From a bacterium (GTDB taxonomy: Bacteria > Acidobacteriota > Thermoanaerobaculia > Multivoradales > J023): a stretch of 64,000 nt of DNA. The notes below the pieces were generated by a model. It was not told where the DNA came from, searched no databases, and saw only the letters and a program-made list of their open reading frames with translations. The stretch is taken from the NCBI GenBank assembly GCA_024226315.1, contig JAAELT010000102.1:1-64000 (forward strand), given 5' to 3'. Below are positions 28,155 to 38,390 of the stretch, one piece after another (the first letter of the stretch is position 1; every line of letters starts with the position of its first letter). Made by a program: the position numbers and the translations under genes.

Positions 28155-29870
28155 TCAGGGGATGATCAGGACCTGGGCCGGCTGGATGATGTGATCGCGG
28201 ATCCGGTTGGCGCTCTGGATGGCGCGCACCGTGGTGCCGTAGCGCTGGGCGATCGAATGCAGGGTCTCGCCGGAACGGACGACGTGGGTCTTGCGGTCGC
28301 CTCCGGCGCTCTTGCTCGAGCCGCCGGTGCTCTTGGCGACGCTGATCCGTTGGCCCACATAGATCCGGTTGGCGCTGCGTAGGCCGTTTGCCGCCCGCAG
28401 GGCCGAGGTCGAGGTGCCGTAGGCGTCGGCGATGCCAGACAGGGTCTCGCCCCGGCGTACCACGTGGACGCCGCCGTTCGACTGGGCGACCACCGAAACG
28501 GCGCTCCCGCCGCCGCGGCTACCTGGCGGGATCAACAGCCGCTGGCCGACGCGGATGCGGTGCGGGCTGCTCAGCTTGTTGGCTCGCTGGAGCTTCGAGG
28601 TCGAAGTGCCGAACTTGTCGGCGATCCGGCCCAGGGTGTCGCCGCGCCGCACGCGGTAGTAGTAACCGACCTGGTGGGGCGATTTGTGGCGGTCCGACAA
28701 CGCGGCGTAGCTGGCCTCGAATGCCACCGCGCGGCCGGCCGGCACTTGGAGCGCGTAGCTCGCCGGCAGATAGACGTGACCCGCCCACACCGATGAAGAC
28801 AGGGCCGGATTCATCGTCTTCAGGTTGTCGAGCTCGGTGCCGGCGCCCTTCGCCAGCTCGCGGATCGGTACATAGCGCTCGGGGCGAAATTCGTCGGCCG
28901 CCAGCGCCGGGAACGGCTCGACGCCGGGGAAGTAGTGCTCACGCCGCTCGTAGACTCGCGCCGCGGCGACGAACTCGGCGTAGAAGTTGCGCGACGCGAA
29001 GCCGAAATAGCGCGAGCGGTAGCGGGCCGAGATCTCGCCCATGTCGCGGGTCCCCACCCGGCGCACGGCGCGCCGCATGCCGCCGAGGCCGTGGTTGTAG
29101 GCGGTGATCGCCAGCGGCCAGGTCTGGAGCGACTCGTAGTTGTCCTCCAGGTGGCGGGCGGCGGCGTCGGTGGCGCGCAGCGGGTCGTAACGTTCGTCGA
29201 CCTCCATGTCCATCTCGAGTCGGTAGAGCCGCGCGCTCGAAGGCACGAACTGCCAGATGCCGCCGGCCGACGCCGAGGAGCGGGCGTTCCACTGGAACAT
29301 CGACTCGACGAACGGCAGCCGGGTGAGCTCCACCGGCAGGCCCCGCCCGCGGAAGACGTCTTCGATCTCGTCCATGTAATAGCCCGAGCGCTCGATAGCT
29401 TCTGCGAAGACGTCCTTCAAGCAGCGCTGGGTGCGCATGCGGCCCGCGGCGGCGGAGTACTTGCTGCGGCCGCCGGGTACCGCCTCGAACATCTTCTCGA
29501 CCCGGGCCTGGTCTTCGGCGTGGTGTTTCGACGCCCGCCCGGAGGCCAGGTTCTGAAGCAGCGAGCGGTACTTGCTCTCCGCCTTGCGGATCTCCTGGCG
29601 CCGCTGGAGGCTCTTGCGCCCGGCCGATGCTTCGCTGGCATCGAGCGCGGTGAAGTCGAGAACGGCGTAGACGACGTACATGTAGCGCTCGTCGTGCAAC
29701 AACGTGTGGTGGCTGTCGTAGCCGGTGTAGACCTGGGTCCAGAACTCGACGTTCGAATCGAGCTTCTCGGGTACCGGAAAAAGCTCGGGATTCAGTGCCC
29801 CGGCGGTCGCCGGGACGACGAGCATCACAGCGACGAGCAACAGGAGGAGAATCGCGGCACCTCGGATCAT
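28155..29870 (-). CDS. MltD-like lytic transglycosylase with three LysM repeats
   Basis: Protein of 571 aa with a signal peptide (residues 1-24). The SLT domain about residues 165-320 has the catalytic Glu in LPFVESMF (about 192), followed by SSASAGGIWQF and TAYNHG motifs. Three C-terminal LysM modules (about 405-450, 468-512, 527-571) bind peptidoglycan. These enzymes cleave the glycan strand to form anhydro-muropeptides during growth or recycling. It may act in the periplasm or be outer-membrane attached, although no clear lipobox is seen. It converges on the small gene at 27930. Confidence 0.9.
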   Translation of the reverse strand: MIRGAAILLLLLVAVMLVVPATAGALNPELFPVPEKLDSNVEFWTQVYTGYDSHHTLLHDERYMYVVYAVLDFTALDASEASAGRKSLQRRQEIRKAESKYRSLLQNLASGRASKHHAEDQARVEKMFEAVPGGRSKYSAAAGRMRTQRCLKDVFAEAIERSGYYMDEIEDVFRGRGLPVELTRLPFVESMFQWNARSSASAGGIWQFVPSSARLYRLEMDMEVDERYDPLRATDAAARHLEDNYESLQTWPLAITAYNHGLGGMRRAVRRVGTRDMGEISARYRSRYFGFASRNFYAEFVAAARVYERREHYFPGVEPFPALAADEFRPERYVPIRELAKGAGTELDNLKTMNPALSSSVWAGHVYLPASYALQVPAGRAVAFEASYAALSDRHKSPHQVGYYYRVRRGDTLGRIADKFGTSTSKLQRANKLSSPHRIRVGQRLLIPPGSRGGGSAVSVVAQSNGGVHVVRRGETLSGIADAYGTSTSALRAANGLRSANRIYVGQRISVAKSTGGSSKSAGGDRKTHVVRSGETLHSIAQRYGTTVRAIQSANRIRDHIIQPAQVLIIP

Positions 29871-29989
29871 CTCGGGGCAGAGTATAGCGCGTGAGTCGCG
29901 TCCAACAGCCCGACCGTGTTACATCTAACAGCCTGGATGTGTGAGAAGATGACGCGGGGCTGCGTCGAGGCACCTCAGAACCGAAAAAT

Positions 29990-30097
29990 CACAGCTTCCT
30001 GCAAGCTCAGAACTATGACGTCTTTGGCCGCGAGCTGTCGGTGGGCAAGTCCATGGGCCTGATGGGCATGGTGTCGGTGACCGAGGTGGTCGCGTGA
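29990..30097 (+). pseudogene. C-terminal remnant of an unrecognised gene
   Basis: An open frame with strong GC-rich codon use (QAQNYDVFGRELS...VSVTEVVA) but no start codon ends with a TGA overlapping the GTG of the SDR gene by 3 nt, the layout of translationally coupled genes. Upstream the frame runs into sequence that no longer looks coding. Most likely the 3' end of a deleted gene that once formed an operon with the SDR. Its family was not identified. Confidence 0.45.
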
Positions 30098-30858
30098 CGG
30101 ATCGCTTCGCGGACCGGGTGGTGCTGGTCACCGGCGGCTCCGGCGGCATCGGCCGCACCGTCTGCCGGCGCTTCGCCGAGCAGGGGGCGCGAGTGTGGGT
30201 GCACTACAACGGCGGCGAGGACGCCGCCGAGGAAACGTTGTCGCTACTGGCGGGCGCCGGGCACCGCAAAGTGCGCGCGGATCTGCGTGACGCGCCTGCC
30301 GTGCGCGCGATGGTCGACTCCGTGGCGTCGGATTCCGGAGGGATCGACGTCCTGGTCAACAACGCCGGCATCTACGAGCGCCATCCACCGCTCGAGGTGG
30401 ACTTCGAGGACTGGTGCGAGGCTTGGCGGCGGACCCTCGACACGAATCTGGTGGGGGCCGCCAACGCCGCGTACTGCGCCGCGCGCCACATGGTCACCGC
30501 CGGCGGCGGCCGGATCATCAACGTCACCTCCCGGGGCGCCTTTCGCGGCGAGCCCGACAACCCGGCCTACGGCGCCTCCAAGGCCGGACTCAACTCGTTG
30601 TCGCAGTCGCTGGCGCTGGCGCTGGCGCCGCACGGCGTCTTCGTCTTCGCGGTGGCGCCGGGATTCGTCGAGACTGCCATGGCGCGTCCCTACCTGACCG
30701 GCGAGATGGCCGAGGCGATCCGCCGCCAGAGCCCGACCGGGCGGGTGGCGACCACCGAGGATGTCGCCTACTGGGTGCTGTGCCTGGCCGACGAGGGGGC
30801 CAGCTACGCCACCGGCGCGATCGTCGACGTCAACGGCGCGTCGTATCTGAGGAGCTGA
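30094..30858 (+). CDS. Short-chain dehydrogenase/reductase (FabG-like)
   Basis: Protein of 254 aa, normal SDR size. NAD(P) motif TGGSGGIG at 13-20, NNAG about 89-92 and the catalytic S146-Y159-xxx-K163 set (SRGAF, AYGASKAG). C-terminal SYATGAIVDVNG is typical of classical SDRs such as 3-oxoacyl-ACP reductase. The true substrate is unknown because its partner gene appears deleted. GTG 30094 is the start. The next gene begins 2 nt after the stop, so the two form an operon. Confidence 0.87.
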   Translation: MTDRFADRVVLVTGGSGGIGRTVCRRFAEQGARVWVHYNGGEDAAEETLSLLAGAGHRKVRADLRDAPAVRAMVDSVASDSGGIDVLVNNAGIYERHPPLEVDFEDWCEAWRRTLDTNLVGAANAAYCAARHMVTAGGGRIINVTSRGAFRGEPDNPAYGASKAGLNSLSQSLALALAPHGVFVFAVAPGFVETAMARPYLTGEMAEAIRRQSPTGRVATTEDVAYWVLCLADEGASYATGAIVDVNGASYLRS

Positions 30859-30859
30859 G

Positions 30860-31561
30860 ATGGGCTGGTTCTCCAGGCGCAAGCAGGTGGTCGAGGCGCT
30901 GGGCCCCGCCGAGCTCCAGACCGGCGTCTACCGTTCGCCCGGCCTGGCCCGGCTCGACAAGGAGCTCAACAACCGGCGGCCCGAGTCGATCCTCGATCTC
31001 GGTGTCTCGTCGACCGAGAACGTACGATTCCTGTCGCGCTTTTCCACCAATCTGTGCATCCAGGACCTTTTCCACAGCGCCTGCGACGAGACCGGTCTGC
31101 GCTCGGAGGCCTTCGACTTCGGCGAAGCCGCCGAGCTGAACATGCCCGAGGCCGGAGAGCGGTTCGACGTCGTCCTGGTGTGGGATCTGATCCACTACTT
31201 CCAGCCCGTCGAACGGCGGCGATTCATCCGCCGGTTGACCTCCTACTGCCGCCGCGACGCCCTGGTGTTCCTGCTCGCGTCGTCGTCGGCGACGGTGCCG
31301 CTGGTGCCGATCCGGTTCAAGATCGAGAGCGAGGACTCGCTGCACTACACCCTGCCCGAGGGCGAGCGGCTGGAGCCGGCGGGCCTGCGCACCCGGCAGG
31401 TGGAAGGCCTGATGGAGGACTTCTCTCCGCTGCGCTTCTTTCAGCTGCGCAACGGGCTGCAGGAGTTCCTGTTTCGCTACGAGGGTGTCGAAGACGAGGA
31501 CGTCGAAGACTCAGAGGGCGAAGCGGCCGATCCAGCGCCGGTCGAGGTTGCCGAGGAATAG
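30860..31561 (+). CDS. SAM-dependent methyltransferase-like protein
   Basis: Protein of 233 aa. The segment ILDLGVSSTENVRFL (motif-I-like) and RFDVVLVWDLIHYF (motif IV-like) fit a class I methyltransferase fold, although motif I is degenerate (DLGVSST rather than DxGxGxG), so catalytic activity is doubtful. The C-terminus is a run of acidic residues. AGGAGCTGAG provides the ribosome binding site inside the end of the SDR gene. Its 3' end overlaps the convergent gene by 51 nt. Confidence 0.55.
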   Translation: MGWFSRRKQVVEALGPAELQTGVYRSPGLARLDKELNNRRPESILDLGVSSTENVRFLSRFSTNLCIQDLFHSACDETGLRSEAFDFGEAAELNMPEAGERFDVVLVWDLIHYFQPVERRRFIRRLTSYCRRDALVFLLASSSATVPLVPIRFKIESEDSLHYTLPEGERLEPAGLRTRQVEGLMEDFSPLRFFQLRNGLQEFLFRYEGVEDEDVEDSEGEAADPAPVEVAEE

Positions 31562-32584
31562 AAAGCCCCCCGCTTCTTCCGCCGAGGTGATCTGCGGCAC
31601 GCGCTCGCCGGTCGGATCCTGCAGGCTGCGGCGGACCGAGGCGTCCTCGCCGACTTCGAGCACGATCCCGTAGCTTTGAGGCTTCGGCAGGATGAAGCGC
31701 GGCAGCTTCGACATCTGGCGCTTGATCCAGACGTGTGGGTGCAGCCGGTCCATGGTGGGATTGCGCACGGTGTAAAGCGCCAGCCAGAAGGTGCCGCGGC
31801 CGCTGCTCGACACGCCGTCGGGAAAGCCGGGCAGGTTGTCGAGGAAGATCTCGTCCGTGCCGGCCCGCGGTCCGCTGAGCCAGTAGCGCCGCACGCGGTA
31901 CCGGTACGTCTCGTTGACCAGCACGTAGTCCTCGCCGCTGGACAGCGCGATGCCGTTGGCGAAGTAGAGGTCGTCGAGCAGCACCTCGGTCGTACCCGTG
32001 GCGGGATCGTGGCGCAGCAGGCGGCCGTGGGGCCTGGCCTCCAGCAGGTCGTCGAGCAGGTTCTCGTGGCCGAACCTCCAGCTGGCGTCGGAGAAGTAGA
32101 TGCGGCCGTCCGAGGCGACGTCGAGGTCGTCGGCCAGGCGGAAGCGCACGCCGCCAGCCTCGGTGGCCAGCGGCTCCACGCGCCCCGCGTCGTCCACTGC
32201 CAGCAGGCCGCGGGCGGCATCGGCGACGATCAGGCGGCCGGCGGCGTCGAAGTGCAGGCCGAGGGGGCGGCCGCCGGTCTCGGCGAAGGTCTCGACCTGC
32301 TCGCCGCCGGAGCCGTCGAGCGTGACCCGCACGATCAGACCGTCGTCGGTGCCGGCGTAGATCCGCCCCGCGGAGTCCACTGCCACGTCCTCGGGGCCGT
32401 GGATCTTTCCTTCCGCGATCCTCTCGACCGCCCGCAGCGCGGTGTTCGGCGCCAGCGGACCCTCGAGGGCCGGGGGCCCCGGCGGCGCCCAGGCCAGCGG
32501 CTCGATGCCGGCGGGAATCAGCAGAAACGTGCCTGCGACACCCGCCATTACCGCGGCGATCACAGCCAGGCGTTTTCCGCGCAT
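31511..32584 (-). CDS. Strictosidine-synthase-like/SMP-30 six-bladed beta-propeller
   Basis: Protein of 357 aa with an N-terminal signal or anchor (residues 5-25). The propeller shows repeated blades with GPEDVAVD..GRIYAGTDDG, PLGLHFDAAGRLIVADA and ADDLDVASDGRIYFSDAS, then YFANGIALS and LPGFPDGVS, the strictosidine-synthase/APMAP pattern that coordinates Ca2+. These enzymes are usually lactonases or esterases outside the cytoplasm; the substrate is unknown. Its last 51 nt lie within the tail of the opposite-strand methyltransferase-like gene. Confidence 0.85.
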   Translation of the reverse strand: MRGKRLAVIAAVMAGVAGTFLLIPAGIEPLAWAPPGPPALEGPLAPNTALRAVERIAEGKIHGPEDVAVDSAGRIYAGTDDGLIVRVTLDGSGGEQVETFAETGGRPLGLHFDAAGRLIVADAARGLLAVDDAGRVEPLATEAGGVRFRLADDLDVASDGRIYFSDASWRFGHENLLDDLLEARPHGRLLRHDPATGTTEVLLDDLYFANGIALSSGEDYVLVNETYRYRVRRYWLSGPRAGTDEIFLDNLPGFPDGVSSSGRGTFWLALYTVRNPTMDRLHPHVWIKRQMSKLPRFILPKPQSYGIVLEVGEDASVRRSLQDPTGERVPQITSAEEAGGFLFLGNLDRRWIGRFAL

Positions 32585-32733
32585 GGCACCGGCCTCCTGG
32601 TCACGCCTCGGCGGTTGCCGGCGACGATGGAATTCTCGAGTCTCGAAGGTTGTTGCCCATGGTAGCCGTTCGAGCAGCCACGGGGGAAATACGCGCCCAG
32701 GACTTCGGCGCGTTGTGAGAGAATCGGCGCGTC

Positions 32734-33054
32734 ATGAGCCGATACGACCCCGACCAGGAGCGCGACGAAGGCGTCGTCGCCGAGCGCAAGCAGAAAGCCA
32801 AGAAGCCGCGACGGTGGAAGGTGCTGCTGCACAATGACGATTACACCACCACCGACTTCGTGGTCGACATCCTGATGCAACATTTCCACAAATCACATGC
32901 CGCGGCGACCCACATCATGCTGCAGGTTCACCACAAGGGAATCGGCGTCGCCGGCGTGTATTCGAGAGAGGTCGCCGAAACCAAGGTGGCCGAGGTCACC
33001 AAGGCGGCGCGCTCGAAGGGCATGCCGCTGATGCTGACCACCGAGGCCGAGTAG
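32734..33054 (+). CDS. clpS: ATP-dependent Clp protease adaptor ClpS
   Basis: Protein of 106 aa. The signature LHNDDYTTTDFVVDIL and the AAxxIMLQVHHKGIGVAGVYSREVAETKV segment are diagnostic for ClpS, which delivers N-degron substrates to ClpAP. A disordered, charged N-terminal arm is typical. It lies 30 nt upstream of clpA on the same strand, the normal clpSA arrangement, so the two are co-expressed. ClpP is not in the window. Confidence 0.95.
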   Translation: MSRYDPDQERDEGVVAERKQKAKKPRRWKVLLHNDDYTTTDFVVDILMQHFHKSHAAATHIMLQVHHKGIGVAGVYSREVAETKVAEVTKAARSKGMPLMLTTEAE

Positions 33055-33084
33055 ATGAAGGCCGGATAGACGAAAGCCGAATCG

Positions 33085-35367
<2,283 letters not shown>

Positions 35368-35395
35368 CGCCTCGGCCATGGATTTCACCGCCACC

Positions 35396-35633
35396 GGTAA
35401 CTGCTCCGAGCCTCGGGCCGGTTACTCGACCGACCTTCTGTAACCGGCCCCCGCTACGATCCGGTTACCGGACCTTCTCCGAAAGCCGACCTGAGCCACC
35501 GGTGGGCTGCTGAAGCAATTTCGGTAACCGCCTCGCGCCGCGATCCGGTTACCGCATCGACTCCAATCGCCAACGCGAGTCTTCAGCCGGTCGTCGCCCC
35601 GCGCCCGGCCACCGGCTCGCGCCGTGAGCCGGT
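35396..35633. repeat. Array of four GTAACCGG-type hairpins
   Basis: Four inverted repeats in 240 bp: 35397-35401/35421-35425 (weak), 35440-35447/35461-35468 (GTAACCGG/CCGGTTAC, perfect 8 bp), 35522-35530/35546-35554 (CGGTAACCG/CGGTTACCG, perfect 9 bp) and 35611-35618/35626-35633 (ACCGGCTC/GAGCCGGT). Loops are 7-19 nt. The block fills the space between convergent clpA and the CGNR gene, so it could end transcription from both sides. No coding sequence is seen in this stretch. Confidence 0.65.
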
Positions 35634-35663
35634 TACTCTGCCCCCGGGGCAACCCGTGATCCT

Positions 35664-36311
35664 TCAGTCCCAGAAGGAGCTGGACTGGGAGCCCCGCCGC
35701 CATTTGCGGTGCCGCAGCGCCTTGGCGCGATTGCCGCAAGTCTTCATGTCACACCACTTGCGCTGACCTGAAGGGCTCCGGTCGACGAAGAACAGCAGAC
35801 ATCCCTTGAACGCGCACTGGCGCACGTGCGGCCGCCCCCGCGCCGAGATCAACAGCTCCGCCGCCGAGAACAGCAGCGGCCACAACATCCGGTCGAGCGC
35901 CCCCTCGTCGCCCGCCCAGCCCCACTGCAGCCCCTGCTCCGCCGGCACCATCCGCAGCGCCGGCAACGCCCGCGCCAGCGCCTCGTTGGCTGTCGCCAGG
36001 TCCTCCGGCGGCAGCTGCCGCTTCGTCCCCGTCGCCAGAAACAGCCGGAACAGAACCGACCGCACCTTCACCGCCCGCTCGTAGACCGCCGCCGCCTCGT
36101 CCGGCCGCTCGGCCGCCAGCTGCCGCAGCCGCTCCGCCTCGGCCGCCGACACCACCCCCACCTGCTGACTCCAGACCAGCAGCTCGGCATAGCTCCTGAC
36201 CCCCACCTGCCGGTTCTCCTCCCGCGCCCCCGCCGTATTCACGAACGCCACCCCCAGCGCGCCGGCGAGCTCCAGCTGGGGGCCGCGGGGAGGGGGTTGC
36301 TTCCTGGCCAT
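35664..36311 (-). CDS. CGNR zinc-finger transcriptional regulator
   Basis: Protein of 215 aa. The C-terminal block CAFKGCLLFFVDRS..RKWCDMKTCGNRAK (about residues 160-205) is the CGNR zinc finger, with the Cys residues that bind zinc and DNA. The N-terminal helical part is an ABATE-type stress-sensing domain (LGVAFVNT, QQLAAERP-like helices). Such regulators control stress responses. ATG 36311 chosen because the domain begins shortly after. Confidence 0.85.
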   Translation of the reverse strand: MARKQPPPRGPQLELAGALGVAFVNTAGAREENRQVGVRSYAELLVWSQQVGVVSAAEAERLRQLAAERPDEAAAVYERAVKVRSVLFRLFLATGTKRQLPPEDLATANEALARALPALRMVPAEQGLQWGWAGDEGALDRMLWPLLFSAAELLISARGRPHVRQCAFKGCLLFFVDRSPSGQRKWCDMKTCGNRAKALRHRKWRRGSQSSSFWD

Positions 36312-36363
36312 GCTGCGGTACGGGGATTGAGCGGCCGTAGACTCGTCGAGCCGGCCGTGAGAA

Positions 36364-36594
36364 TCAAGAGGCGAGCCGCAGCGCTTTCTCCAGGTCCCGT
36401 GGCAGATCGATCGCGGCGAAGAAGTCGGTGGGATACAGGTAGTCCTCGCCGGAGTCGTCGACGATCCTGAGAAGACCCTCCTCGGCCGCGGACGCATCCG
36501 GCAGCACCCGGTAGATCTTCCGCCGGTTCAGGTCGTCCGACCCTTCGTTGCGAGTGCAGACGACGAATCTGGGTGTCTGTTCAGCCGAGCTCAT
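36364..36594 (-). CDS. Conserved small protein of a two-gene module, unknown function
   Basis: Protein of 76 aa with the pattern RFVVCTRNEG..DLNRRKIYRVLPD..AAEEGLLRIVDDSGEDYLYPTDFF, which I recognise as a conserved short protein in cyanobacteria and planctomycetes, usually listed as hypothetical. It begins 2 nt after the partner gene stop (36597-36839), so the two are translated together. No toxin or antitoxin motif is seen. Function unknown. Confidence 0.7.
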   Translation of the reverse strand: MSSAEQTPRFVVCTRNEGSDDLNRRKIYRVLPDASAAEEGLLRIVDDSGEDYLYPTDFFAAIDLPRDLEKALRLAS

Positions 36595-36596
36595 GG

Positions 36597-36839
36597 CTAG
36601 TTCCTCAAGAGCCGCTTGATCTTGAACCGTCTCCTCCCAATGCCGTGCGCCTCGTACCAATGGACTTCTGCCTGGCGTAGCCGGCCGCTGCGAAGCCGCA
36701 CTGTCGCGATACCTTTCCGCTTTCGCCAACGCCCCGAACCGTACATCTCGATCAAGCTCTTCCGATCCCGAACCGTGGGACCGGCCGCGATCGTTTCAGC
36801 CTGGGCGATCTCTCCGATGATCTCGAAGTATTGGTCCAC
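36597..36839 (-). CDS. Conserved small protein, first gene of a two-gene module
   Basis: Protein of 80 aa starting MDQYFEIIGEIAQAETIAAGP, with central VRDRKSLIEMYG and terminal EVHWYEAHGIGRRRFKIKRLL. I recognise this pattern as the usual partner of the 76-aa protein downstream, with conserved WYEAHGIG. The basic C-terminal half could bind nucleic acid. Size and tight spacing resemble a toxin-antitoxin pair, but no catalytic motif proves it. Confidence 0.68.
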   Translation of the reverse strand: MDQYFEIIGEIAQAETIAAGPTVRDRKSLIEMYGSGRWRKRKGIATVRLRSGRLRQAEVHWYEAHGIGRRRFKIKRLLRN

Positions 36840-37094
36840 GAAGATCGCCTAGCCTCCACGTCTCTTACTGCCGGAGTGTACCAGAACGTGGATCAGAGAG
36901 GCTGGAGTCCAGGCAGGCAAACGAATCGGGGCCTACTTTGGTGAGCCCTTTCGTCATCGCTCGACGCGTTTACTAGCTGAAGCCAATATCGACCGCGTCT
37001 CGTGCCTGGAACAATAGAGGACAGGTTTCCCTGGGGAGGGATGGTCCGTGTCGCCACGGAGTCGAAGATTTGCTCGGTGCAGGAAAGGGATCCA

Positions 37095-37715
37095 TCAATC
37101 GACGCCGACCGCGGTCGGCGTCTCGGGTACCGGATCGGAGGACGTGCCCTGAAGCTCGCGGTAGAGCCACAATCGAGCGAACTGCCAGTCACGTTTGACC
37201 GTGGCCGGGGAGGTTTCGAGCGCCGCCGCCGCTTCTTTGACCGACATGCCGACGAAGAAGCGCAGCTCGACGACCTGCGCCGCCCGTGGGTCGATCTGCT
37301 CGAGGCGTTCGAGGGCTTCGTGGACTTCGACGATCTCGAAATCTCCCTCCGGCGCCGGGATCTGTTCGAGCTCGGGGCCGAGCGCGACCGGTGCCTCTCC
37401 GCTGCCGCGTTTCTTGCGCTGCTGGCGCCGAGCGTGATCCACCAGGATCAAGCGCATGGTCCGCCCGGCGTGACCGAAGAACTGCTCCCGGTTCTTCCAC
37501 GTCACCGTCCGGCGCTTCTCGATGCGCAGGAAGAACTCGTTGACCAGGGCGGTCGGCTGCAGCGTGTGGCCGGCGCTCTCACGCCCGAGAGACCGCCGCG
37601 CCATCTGGCGCAGCTCGTCGCACACCAACGGCATCAGCTCGGTCAGCGCGTCGGCATCGCCGTCGCTCCAGTTCATCAGCAGGCGGGTGACGCTCGGTGG
37701 CAGGTCGTTCGGCAT
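37095..37715 (-). CDS. ECF RNA polymerase sigma factor (Acidobacteria/Planctomycetes-type)
   Basis: Protein of 206 aa. Region 2 has LVNEFFLRIEKRRTVTWKNREQFFGHAGRTMRLILVDH-type helices; region 4 has LEQIDPRAAQVVELRFFVGMSVKEAAAALETSPATVKRDW for -35 recognition. This pattern is the widely expanded ECF group of Acidobacteria and Planctomycetes. No dedicated anti-sigma gene is adjacent; instead a kinase-like N-terminal segment is encoded 20 nt upstream. ATG 37715 is the start. Confidence 0.9.
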   Translation of the reverse strand: MPNDLPPSVTRLLMNWSDGDADALTELMPLVCDELRQMARRSLGRESAGHTLQPTALVNEFFLRIEKRRTVTWKNREQFFGHAGRTMRLILVDHARRQQRKKRGSGEAPVALGPELEQIPAPEGDFEIVEVHEALERLEQIDPRAAQVVELRFFVGMSVKEAAAALETSPATVKRDWQFARLWLYRELQGTSSDPVPETPTAVGVD

Positions 37716-37735
37716 CGGTACGCTCCGGGCCCAGT

Positions 37736-37966
37736 CTACCGGTTGGCTTCCGTCGACCGGAAGGCCGGAGAGATCAGAGCTCGCCACGCCGGCGCCCGGA
37801 TGAAATCGCCCGCCGATCGGCTATGGGCGAGCAGACACGAGGCGTCCAGGAAGAGATCGACGTCGTCACCGCACTCGCTCAGCAGCCGCTCCGGCCATTC
37901 CCGCCGGTCCCGCTCCAGCACGGCTGCGACGACGTTCTTGAATCGATGCCATCTCTTCGGGCTCAT
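37736..37966 (-). CDS. Free-standing homologue of a Ser/Thr-kinase N-terminal segment
   Basis: Protein of 76 aa. RWHRFKNVVAAVLERDRREWPERLL..GDDVDLFLDASCLLAHSRSAGDFIRAP aligns along its length with the first 56 residues of the kinase starting at 40914 (RARQLKEIVTGALE, CGADDDLRREAASFLELRSEAGDFLED). No kinase domain follows: the frame stops soon after. GGGGAG lies upstream of ATG 37966, so it looks expressed. It may be a kinase-derived adaptor, an anti-sigma-like partner of the sigma factor downstream, or a degraded kinase gene. Confidence 0.7.
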   Translation of the reverse strand: MSPKRWHRFKNVVAAVLERDRREWPERLLSECGDDVDLFLDASCLLAHSRSAGDFIRAPAWRALISPAFRSTEANR

Positions 37967-38093
37967 GGCGTTCTCCCCGCAAGAATCTTCGCGGTCCGTG
38001 ACCGCCGCTCTCGGGAGGGAAACGCGTCAAAGTCGCCGGTGTGGGCTCACGATGGCCGCGCCCTTTCGGGCGCGGCCGAACGAGGTGACGGCT

Positions 38094-38390
38094 CTAGAGC
38101 CTGGGCGGGCAGGCGCTCTCGTCCCACTCGTCCATCGGTTCGTGGACATCGGGGGGACAGTAGCTCTCGTCCCACTCGTCCATCGGCTCGCGGGACCCGT
38201 ACGGGCAGGTACTCTCGTCCCACTCGTCCATCGGCTCTCGCGGATCGACGAGGCAGCGGCTCTCGTCCCACTCGTCCATCGGCTCGCCGGCGGCCGGGAC
38301 CGCCAGAGCGAGCAAGGCCATGGCCAGGAGACCGAGAAACAGTCTGCCGGTTTTGAGGGTGGTGGCGGTTTCGGATTTGACTCGACGCAT
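38094..38390 (-). CDS. Secreted peptide precursor with four EPMDEWDES-x-C repeats
   Basis: Protein of 98 aa. A basic start and hydrophobic stretch (about residues 14-35) form a signal peptide ending VPAAG. The rest is four head-to-tail copies of a 16-residue unit, each beginning EPMDEWDES followed by one variable residue, Cys and a variable 3-5 residue linker. The whole mature part is strongly acidic. GGAGGACTG lies 6-14 nt before ATG 38390, so it looks translated. It is not recognised as any known family. Repeats could be cut into peptides, bind metal, or form crosslinked filaments; no maturation enzyme is seen next to it. Confidence 0.75.
   Translation of the reverse strand: MRRVKSETATTLKTGRLFLGLLAMALLALAVPAAGEPMDEWDESRCLVDPREPMDEWDESTCPYGSREPMDEWDESYCPPDVHEPMDEWDESACPPRL
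38097..38285 (-). repeat. Four exact-period 48-bp coding repeats
   Basis: The conserved core (starting with CTCTCGTCCCACTCGTCC on the plus strand) recurs at 38116, 38164, 38212 and 38260, always 48 bp apart, and encodes EPMDEWDES. The linkers in between vary, so selection seems to preserve the core. Confidence 0.9.

Noticed and set aside
38116..38285. CRISPR-like 48-bp periodicity
   Set aside because: The repeat is inside a coding frame with a signal peptide and keeps codon phase.
38094..38390. Classification of the repeat peptide as a graspetide-type RiPP precursor
   Set aside because: No ATP-grasp ligase or other maturation enzyme is encoded next to it and it has a normal signal peptide; left as an open possibility only.
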